Below, piece by piece: positions 57,378 to 64,000 of a stretch of 64,000 bases of DNA. Made by a program: the position numbers and the translations under genes. Positions within the stretch are counted from its first letter, which is position 1. Every line of letters starts with the position of its first letter. Source of the DNA: Lamellibrachia satsuma (lineage: Eukaryota > Annelida > Polychaeta > Sabellida > Siboglinidae); contig BSQZ01000079.1 in NCBI GenBank assembly GCA_033239005.1, positions 62,001-126,000 on the forward strand. The letters are read 5' to 3'. The notes under the pieces are model-generated. The model was not told the origin of the DNA. It saw only the letters and a list, made by a program, of their open reading frames with translations, and made no database searches.

Positions 57378-57720
57378 GGGGCGCGGTGGTCGAGTGGTCG
57401 AGTGGTAGAGCGTCGGACTTTCGGTCGAAGGGACCGGGGTTCAAAACCACCTGCTACCATTTCAAAACCTGGGCAATTTCGTTCACCCCACTTTGCCCGT
57501 GTCTTTCGGAAGAGACACTAAAAGCCATTGGTCTCTTCTACCTGGTGTCTATGCCAGGGGAAGTGAAAGATCCCACACAGGGGGTAAAAGTGTAACCTGT
57601 CGTGGACTCAACGAGTGGTGGTCTCTATCTCTAACCCACCAATTCCCAGCGCGTGAGAGGCGCCGAGCAGGACTTACAACGCTCTTAAGGAGCCCAGTCC
57701 TTGACAGGAAGAAGAAGAAG
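57378..57720 (+). mobile_element. tRNA-derived SINE inserted in gypsy C
   Basis: The head has an A box (TGGTCGAGTGG, present twice in tandem), a B box (GGTTCAAAACC) and tRNA-like spacing. The body holds GTGTCTTTCGGAAGAGACAC and CTTCTACCTGGTGTCTATGC. The tail is a GAA microsatellite (GGAAGAAGAAGAAG). It shares its core with the minus-strand SINE at 1,985-2,213. Head quality and complete layout suggest a younger insertion than the first copy. Confidence 0.75.
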
Positions 57721-57833
57721 ATCGCATACGAGATGGCTTCTCTTGTTGTCACCTCAGTTACCGTGTGACCCTGCGACATATATGTAAGGTCATGGACAAT
57801 CTGACTACGCGTAGGCCCATTTCTTCAGTGTAG

Positions 57834-58329
<496 letters not shown>

Positions 58330-58408
<79 letters not shown>
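58330..58408. repeat. (AT)n microsatellite
   Basis: A pure AT tract of about 39 units. Confidence 0.98.
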
Positions 58409-58411
<3 letters not shown>

Positions 58412-58514
58412 ACCAGTATTTTTTATTTGATGCCTTGCCTGACATGCAACCAATGCAAACAACATCAACATCATGCCTCATGCTCATGTGGGCATAAAAA
58501 TTTCCTCCCATGTT

Positions 58515-58980
58515 TCAGACAGAAACAGCAGGCTTAATGGTAGCACCTCCAACCACAAGGAGTGCCACCATCAACAAATTCTTTTCATCGTTTAACTTGA
58601 GTTTGTACTGAAACATCCAGCATTTGATCTCATCATAAAGTCTCTGAGTAGCGCGTTCCATGTCAACAGGTACATGAAGATAGTAGAATGTGTACATTTG
58701 TAGGTTATCTGCAAACTTATGACGTTCCACAGCCTCTTTGGTATGTCCTGCATTGGTGCCGTGTACACATTGAACAGCAGTGGTTCTAGCACCCAGCCTT
58801 ATGGAACACCGTAAGAGGACGTTCGTCGGATATGTCTGACCCAGTCTGCACGCGCTGGGTACGATCTGACAAATATGAACTGAACCATGTAAGGGCTGAG
58901 ATGGGTTCATCGTAATTACAACGCTGTGGGCCATGACCGTAGCGCATGAAAGTTGATTCTATGTACATATCCGACCAGAT
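58515..58980 (-). pseudogene. LINE reverse transcriptase fragment
   Basis: On the minus strand: ALTWFSSYLSDRTQRVQTGS, then after frameshifts a stretch equivalent to the VPQGSVLGPLLF box (VLEPLLFNVYTAPMQD) and HKFADNLQMYTFYYLHV, where the catalytic FADD reads FADN. IKCWMFQYKLKLNDEK is the usual WMxxNxLKLNxxK box. A degenerate, 5'- and 3'-truncated RT core. Confidence 0.7.
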
Positions 58981-59230
58981 ACCGTTTCATAAATCTTTCT
59001 TGTGACGCATTACATGTTCTCCCTTCGTGAACCTTTCAGAAATGTTCGCCACTATAAAACAGCGCCTGCTGATTTGCATATATATGCGTTAAATTTATAT
59101 ATAAAATCTTCTATGTAGCATAGTTAAAATGACCGACCCCAAAAAACATGTGACAAGACACACCGTGTGATAGATTGTGACGATTTATTGAGGAGATATA
59201 AGGGAAATCAGGAGGTTATAGTGGTCAGAG
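58981..59230. other. No feature seen
   Basis: AT-rich spacer; no motif recognised. Confidence 0.4.
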
Positions 59231-59448
59231 CTAATTTACATATTCATGCGACAAATTTACATAAAATAATTTGTTCATTGACGTAATCATAACCAGATAC
59301 CCTGAAAACATGCGTTTTGACACCTCATGTTGATTGTTTGTATGTTTACAATTCGAGATATTCAGGAAAGTAATATATATTTTAATGGCGATGACTAATT
59401 TGCATATTAATCGGTCTCTACAAAATACTCGAGGGTGCCAGGGTGGCA
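59231..59448 (-). repeat. Dispersed 0.2-kb repeat, copy 2
   Basis: Inverted relative of 55,408-55,629. The two copies flank gypsy C, the SINE and the RT fragment at a distance of about 3.6 kb. Confidence 0.85.
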
Positions 59449-60021
59449 TCCGTCGGATTATATACCTAGAAGGTTAGAAGGTCACAAAAATGCAAAAAAA
59501 AAAACATCGTGCAGACCCCAATGCACGGTCCAACTTCAAAAGGAGTTTGACTGCCGGACTAGTATATGTTGTGCAGAACGTCCATTAGTTCTCCTGTTTC
59601 TCTTCTAGTGTTGTGCATTTTTTCTTTGGTTAACTTCCATGTTCTTGTTGACATCCACACGTTTTATTTTCTTTCTGCACTCTTTGTGTGTGCCCCTCCA
59701 TGTTTCTTGTTGTGTGCTACAGATAGTGTCTCTGTGATCCACTTTCCTGTGTTCGGGTGCTTCAAACCTGTTTCTCATGGTATAGTTCTACTTTTGTTTC
59801 TCACGCGCTCAAATTCTCCACATTGTAATGCAGATGTGATATGTTGGTTGTGTCTGTATATGTTTACAGCTTACGTCTCCAGTAGATGGTATTCTGGTGC
59901 AACGTCTGCTTATCTCTTCATTTGTGCATCTAAACGTCGTCTTCTCCATTTTCTGTTGATGATTATGAACAGGTTTTTCGTTTACCCATCTAGTGAGACA
60001 CACATTGCTTTTGCCTTGCAG
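59449..60021. other. Probable intron upstream of the PAN exon
   Basis: A 165-codon + strand frame here has no ATG-proximal motif, is rich in Leu/Phe/Cys and overlaps the splice acceptor of the next exon, so it is taken as chance. Confidence 0.4.
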
Positions 60022-60103
60022 AAGACCCGTGCGGTGGGGAGACGGCCAACTTCGTGCTGGTGAGTACGTGGCGGACCGGCCGGGCGTCTTGGTGTGCTTA
60101 CGG
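60022..60103 (+). CDS. PAN-EGF-EGF-SEA gene, exon a
   Basis: Acceptor TTGCCTTGCAG; 82-bp exon, phase 1 in, phase 2 out, with a donor at GTACGT. Encodes EDPCGGETANFVLVST and WRTGRASWCAYG. An earlier strong donor (CTG then GTGAGT at 60,060) would leave phase 0, which does not fit the next exon; the later donor makes GG plus T a Gly codon. It appears to start a Cys-rich extracellular module completed by exon b. The gene must have earlier exons, since there is no start codon. Confidence 0.6.
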
Positions 60104-60488
60104 GTACGTCGTCTCAATCTCTCTCGCACAATCTCTTCATATAAATGTTCCATTTTAATTATGATGATAGTTGGTATCAAGGTAATAATAATGGCCAACA
60201 AAAATGCTTCATAATGAGTATTATAGCTTCATTTCATTGAAACAACATATTTTTACGTATCACTAATACTAAGATGAAAAGTTGCTTTGTGCAGGAAAAC
60301 ATGTATTCAATGTTCCGACGGTCATTTATTGCCGACAATATTATAAAATTCAATTGTTAGAAAGGGCAATATTTTCCACAAAAGGGCAATTTACTGTGAC
60401 AAAGATCCATAAGGGCATATTTTGTTATCAAGCAGGACACAGTTATCAATTTACGTGTTGCTTAAATACAGTATGGTATCTATAAATA

Positions 60489-60596
60489 TTGAACTCGCTG
60501 GCTATGCTACACACAAACACGCAGACGCACACGCACAATCACACGCGCGCGCGCGCGCACACTCACACACACACACACACACACACATACATCATT
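60489..60596. repeat. CA/CG-rich microsatellite
   Basis: Imperfect ACACGC and (CG)n followed by (AC)n, inside the intron between exons a and b. Confidence 0.9.
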
Positions 60597-60626
60597 GTGT
60601 TAATTGACATTCTTTAACCTCCGCAG

Positions 60627-60790
60627 TAAGAGTTGGCAACTGTCTTTGAGCGAGTGTCGTGCTGAGGCTTGTAGAAGCTACGCCTCTGTCATCAACTTCC
60701 GCGATGGCAAATGTTCGTTCGGCCGCTGTGGACCGGGTGACGTCGGTCTTACGGAGGGCCTTGGTGCCTATGACGTCTACATCAACGCAC
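60627..60790 (+). CDS. PAN-EGF-EGF-SEA gene, exon b (PAN/apple-like)
   Basis: Acceptor TTAACCTCCGCAG, donor GTCAGT after 60,790; 164 bp, phase 2 in, phase 1 out. Encodes KSWQLSLSECRAEACRSYAS, VINFRDGKCSFGRC and VGLTEGLGAYDVYINA. The pattern (S-x-x-E-C...C-x-S/x...F-x-x-x-x-x-x-C) fits a PAN/apple module, an extracellular binding fold. The domain call rests on Cys spacing and is less certain than the EGF calls. Confidence 0.65.
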
Positions 60791-61201
60791 GTCAGTTACT
60801 GTTTGATTAATTCTAGTTGCCAGATCCACGTGTCTGTTTTGCTAGCCTACAACAAATCGCATCGCATGCTGTAGCCTAGTACACATATACAGAGGTATTG
60901 AGCAAATGAAGTTATTCAAATTGAGCAAATGAAGTTATTCAAATGTACATAGAACTGATTTTTTTTTAAATGTAATGAACATTTTCTGTGTTCAAGATAA
61001 AATCATCGTTAGACTCTTGAATTACGTTTTAGTCATTGGTAAATGCGCGGATCAATCATAACAATTATGTCAACTCATTCGATCTTCCGCCATATCCACT
61101 ATGATGATTACAATCAGTTAGCAGTTCATTTTATTTGACCAAGTCTCTGCGAAAGTTTCGTTCCTCTCCTACAAAGTTTCATACCGATTCGTATGTGACA
61201 G

Positions 61202-61360
61202 GTCCGGACAGAAACCCATGCCGTCAACGACCTTGTATGAACGGCGGAGTCTGTATGGCGGATGCACACTGCGTGAAAGATCAGCAAGTCGACGTAACAG
61301 ACCCGAAGTGTCACACGTGTCACTGTCTGGATGGATACACTGGTCGAGCTTGTGAAACAG
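61202..61360 (+). CDS. PAN-EGF-EGF-SEA gene, exon c (EGF)
   Basis: Acceptor GTATGTGACAG, donor GTGGGC after 61,360; 159 bp, phase 1 in and out. Encodes DRNPCRQRPCMNGGVCMADA, then CHTCHCLDGYTGRACET. All the features of an EGF module are there (C...PC-x-NGG-x-C...C-x-C-x-x-G-Y-x-G-x-x-C), with an unusually long loop between the third and fifth Cys that holds extra Cys residues. The preceding C plus GT completes an Arg codon, so phases agree with exon b. Confidence 0.8.
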
Positions 61361-62175
61361 GTGGGCTCCATTCCAGGCGTCAAAGCTCAACTACTGTATA
61401 CATCTTCCCATCAGCGTTGCAGTAAACACACACACACTTGTGTCGAAGATTTAAATTCCAAGCGCGATATTTTTGCTCGAGTTTAACATAGTCAGCTTTC
61501 AAATATGTATTTAGACTCGTGATGTCGATAATATCATTGGCGTTAACTGGAGCATCCATTGGCGTTAACTGGAGCAACCAAGTTTCGCCATCTAGTAGTA
61601 TGCCGGCAATTTCTTAGTTTACGATATGTTATTATTTTTGGCATGGTGTTTTTTCACGGTCCGGTGCCCGCATCGTGACCTGGAGATCATGGGTTCAATA
61701 CATGATAACTGCCCACCAAATGGCTTTATTAAAACAGGCACAGTTTGAAGATTCGCTTTGTAAACTACTAAAGTATCCTACTACAGGTTATGTGTATAAC
61801 ATGCTTAGGACACACAAGTGATGGTTTGTGGTTGTGACCAATTATGAAGACACATGCCACAACATAAGGTATTTGTGAACAAAAGAAATAATTAAGTTGA
61901 CGTGCTGTGTGCATGCAAAATGACTGCCGGAAGTATTTACATTGATATATATTTTTAAATGTTGAAATAAATGCGTTTCCAGATCTACACATTAATTGTG
62001 CAGAACAAGCTAAGCGTGGATGACGGCTTGACGGTAAGAGGTGGAAGTATTGTTACTTAATTAAATAATAGGTATTTTGTAGGGCACTCTAAAGTGGATG
62101 TAGCCTGGTTGAAGTCAATGCTCGTTGTGTTTGTGCTCTAACTTTCTCCCTGAGTCTGCGACTGGTTGTGTTTAG

Positions 62176-62289
62176 ACGTCGACGAGTGTGCGTCCGCGCA
62201 GTGTGAGAACGGAGGACAGTGCGTGGATGAGATCAACGGATTCCATTGCGACTGCCCCGGGAACCACTTCGGACGACTTTGCCAGCTAG
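62176..62289 (+). CDS. PAN-EGF-EGF-SEA gene, exon d (calcium-binding EGF)
   Basis: Acceptor TGGTTGTGTTTAG, donor GTACAC after 62,289; 114 bp, phase 1 in and out. Encodes [20 protein letters not shown], then [23 protein letters not shown] at the start together with the D/N-x-x-x-x-F/Y stretch is the calcium-binding EGF signature. A single-domain 1-1 exon is typical for EGF modules that spread by exon shuffling. Confidence 0.85.
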   Translation, partial: TSTSVRPRSVRTEDSAWMRSTDSIATAPGTTSDDFAS

Positions 62290-62384
62290 GTACACAATTC
62301 CATCGCAATCCACGATTCGGCATGCTGTCATACACTTTCTTTCTAGTTGTTTCGCTTTCTACATTACATTCGTATATATGTGTG

Positions 62385-62457
62385 CGTGCATGCGTGCGTG
62401 CGTGCAATAGAGAGAGGGGGAGAGAGAGGTAGAGAGAGAGAGAGAGAGAGAGAGAAA
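62385..62457. repeat. GTGC and (GA)n microsatellites
   Basis: GTGCGTGCATGCGTGCGTGC followed by AGAG repeats to about 62,457, in the intron after exon d. Confidence 0.95.
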
Positions 62458-62761
62458 GCAATGCAGATTTTCTCACGACAGTGAAAGACAAAAGCGAGAT
62501 TTTCTTATAACTTAAGTATAATTTAGGTATTTTGCATGATGATCAAGGTACACGTCCTTCCAAAACCTATGTTTGTGTCTGGAATGTGTTTCCTGTAGAC
62601 AGTAACAAAATGTGGTACAATGGTGACAATTACAATTAAAACATTGAACACAATGTTATCGCAAACACAGTGTTTTCAATCGTAAGCGTAATATTAATCA
62701 TTATTATTTTATCTTGTCGATGACAAATTCGAGTGATGTGACAATGTTGTCCGTTGTATAG

Positions 62762-62880
62762 ACGACCCTCCCTTCAAGTACGTTATCGGGTTCAAGATTC
62801 TCGACCGCGCCTTCAGCGAAGATCTGAGCGACACCGGCAGCTCGACACACGCATCATTGGCCGAGCAAATCATGCCGCCC
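62762..62880 (+). CDS. PAN-EGF-EGF-SEA gene, exon e (start of SEA)
   Basis: Acceptor CCGTTGTATAG, donor GTACGT after 62,880; 119 bp, phase 1 in, phase 0 out. Encodes DDPPFKYVIGFKILDRAF, SEDLSDTGSSTHASLAEQI and MPP. The order F-x-x-x-I...R-x-F-x-x-x-L-x-D...S-x-x-x-x-x-L is the first half of a SEA domain, found on glycosylated membrane-linked or matrix proteins. The second half should lie in exons beyond, outside this window or not recognised. Confidence 0.7.
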
Positions 62881-64000
62881 GTACGTAGTCGATGAACGTG
62901 TATCTGACACATATTAATCTACCCATTACTAGTTGTTAATATGTTGTCTACATACGCTACGGTGTATCGAACCATATGAACATTGATACAGCATTTATGT
63001 GGGACAAGGCTCCCTATGCTAGGAGTTACTGACTAGGAATCGTGGCTAGTTTGCTGAAGACATAAGACAGATGTATGTTTGCATATGAGCTTTGTGTTAA
63101 GCCAAGTAAATCCTCACCCACCGGGTTTTAAGGCCTTTCACACGGGCAATTTACCTGTGTGAAAACCGTCCATGCCCGTGCGAAATTCCAAAGCAAATAC
63201 AAAAGTATTGTGTTGTATATATGCGGGGTAACGCGCCTGATAAAAGTACAAACATGTTTGCCCGTGGCTGTCTGAAATGTTGCACTGCCCGTGTGAGCTG
63301 AACCTTAAAAAACCCTGCGAGTTGCCCATACAGTCCGTATAAAGAATATACAAATGCTGTGACATAGCCTCTATAATTCTAGCACACAAAATAACAGCAG
63401 AGGTGGTGGAACCAACCACACGCAGGTGGAGGACCCCACCATTCGCACATGAGCATGATTAGTAGGCTTGAACATTAACTTCCTGTGTATACATAATGGC
63501 AATGCTAAGGGAAAAATGTAAAGTACACACCTTAGTCCCAAAACCCCTTGTACACATAATATACGGATTAACGTGACCATTTGAGAGTACTTCACAATTA
63601 GCAATAAGGTAAATTAATATTGCAAATCATAATCGACAGACACATTAATACAACATAGCAATATGTATGAATATAATCTCAATACAATAATCTCCACTAC
63701 CTAAAGTCAGACAAGTCAAGGTTAGCAAATTTACCCAACCAAAAATTAAACTTACATATAATACCGGTGCAGAGAGTAGGATGGTGGGAAAACAAATAAT
63801 CACACACGATAGCAAAATATTCAACTTCGTGAAGAATTTGCGGAAAGCGATGCCGTGTTAAAGCGAAGTTGCTTTTTATATTGAGAAAGGTGTCTCCTGA
63901 ATCACGTGATAAGATCGTCTTACCGTAAATTCTAAATTAGAAGCGAGACCAATGTCCACATTTGATTGTCAATCAAATGGTATATTTATATCGAAGCCAG
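62881..64000. other. Intron or flank, no further exon found
   Basis: No consensus-flanked open frame continuing the SEA domain was found. The gene probably continues to the right of the window. Confidence 0.4.

Noticed and set aside
57378..57450. tRNA gene
   Set aside because: The A and B boxes are present, but arms do not pair well and the sequence continues into a SINE body with a microsatellite tail.
59566..60063. 165-codon hydrophobic open frame
   Set aside because: Overlaps the splice acceptor of a well-supported exon and shows no motif; most likely intronic chance.
61640..61745. Third tRNA-headed SINE (CGGTCCGGTGCC...GGGTTCAATAC)
   Set aside because: Only a weak B-box-like string; the shared SINE core motif is absent.

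Overview
This window is animal nuclear DNA, most likely from a marine invertebrate. Long AT and TG microsatellites, GT-AG introns and a wide range of decayed metazoan transposons (CR1-like and Jockey-like LINEs, Penelope, DIRS, Ty3/gypsy, PIF/Harbinger, hAT, tRNA-derived SINEs) all point that way. The one clear host gene has a mosaic PAN-EGF-EGF-SEA layout. Amphioxus or another deuterostome is plausible, but the sequence does not fix the species. There are no bacterial operons, CRISPR arrays or rRNA genes.

Layout. 1-6.5 kb: intergenic DNA with a minisatellite, a minus-strand SINE, a possible minus-strand exon and a LINE ORF1 relic. 6.5-8.1 kb: a CR1-like LINE ORF1 plus endonuclease. 8.5-14.8 kb: a 2-kb block present twice, each copy carrying the 3' end of a trypsin-like protease gene (last coding exon plus a tiny terminal exon), with a decayed sushi-like exon just before copy B. 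15-22 kb: the GIY-YIG end of a Penelope element, a nearly full-length CR1-like LINE (minus) and a Jockey-like LINE (plus) lying back to back. 22.7-24.5 kb: two LINE ORF1 relics. 25.1 kb: a short minus-strand terminal exon. 26.6-34.5 kb: a pile of gypsy A, an inverted piece of its own gag, an AT tract, a DIRS-like element and gypsy B. Gypsy B has an expanded 28-bp minisatellite in its integrase region and ends in a recognisable LTR.

36-40 kb: a trinucleotide-rich fold-back element, a non-autonomous hAT element with an 8-bp target duplication, and one copy of a 0.5-kb dispersed repeat. 40.8-46.8 kb: LINE fragments and a decayed PIF/Harbinger transposase (plus) interleaved with exons of its MADF-type partner gene (minus). 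47-54.2 kb: a tandem cluster of about 1.2-2 kb units, each holding a 24-bp Gly/Pro/Asp minisatellite; two units also hold a Ser/Thr-rich exon. 55.9-57.7 kb: the 5' end of gypsy C, cut by a SINE. 60.0-62.9 kb: five well-phased exons of the PAN-EGF-EGF-SEA gene, which is incomplete at both ends.

How it fits together. Most of the window is a transposon graveyard in which almost every element is broken by frameshifts, stops or lost catalytic residues. Probable host sequence is limited to the 60-63 kb gene, the paired protease 3' ends, the 25.1 kb exon and possibly the tandem low-complexity cluster, whose coding status and strand are unresolved. All calls come from reading the sequence; no database search was run.
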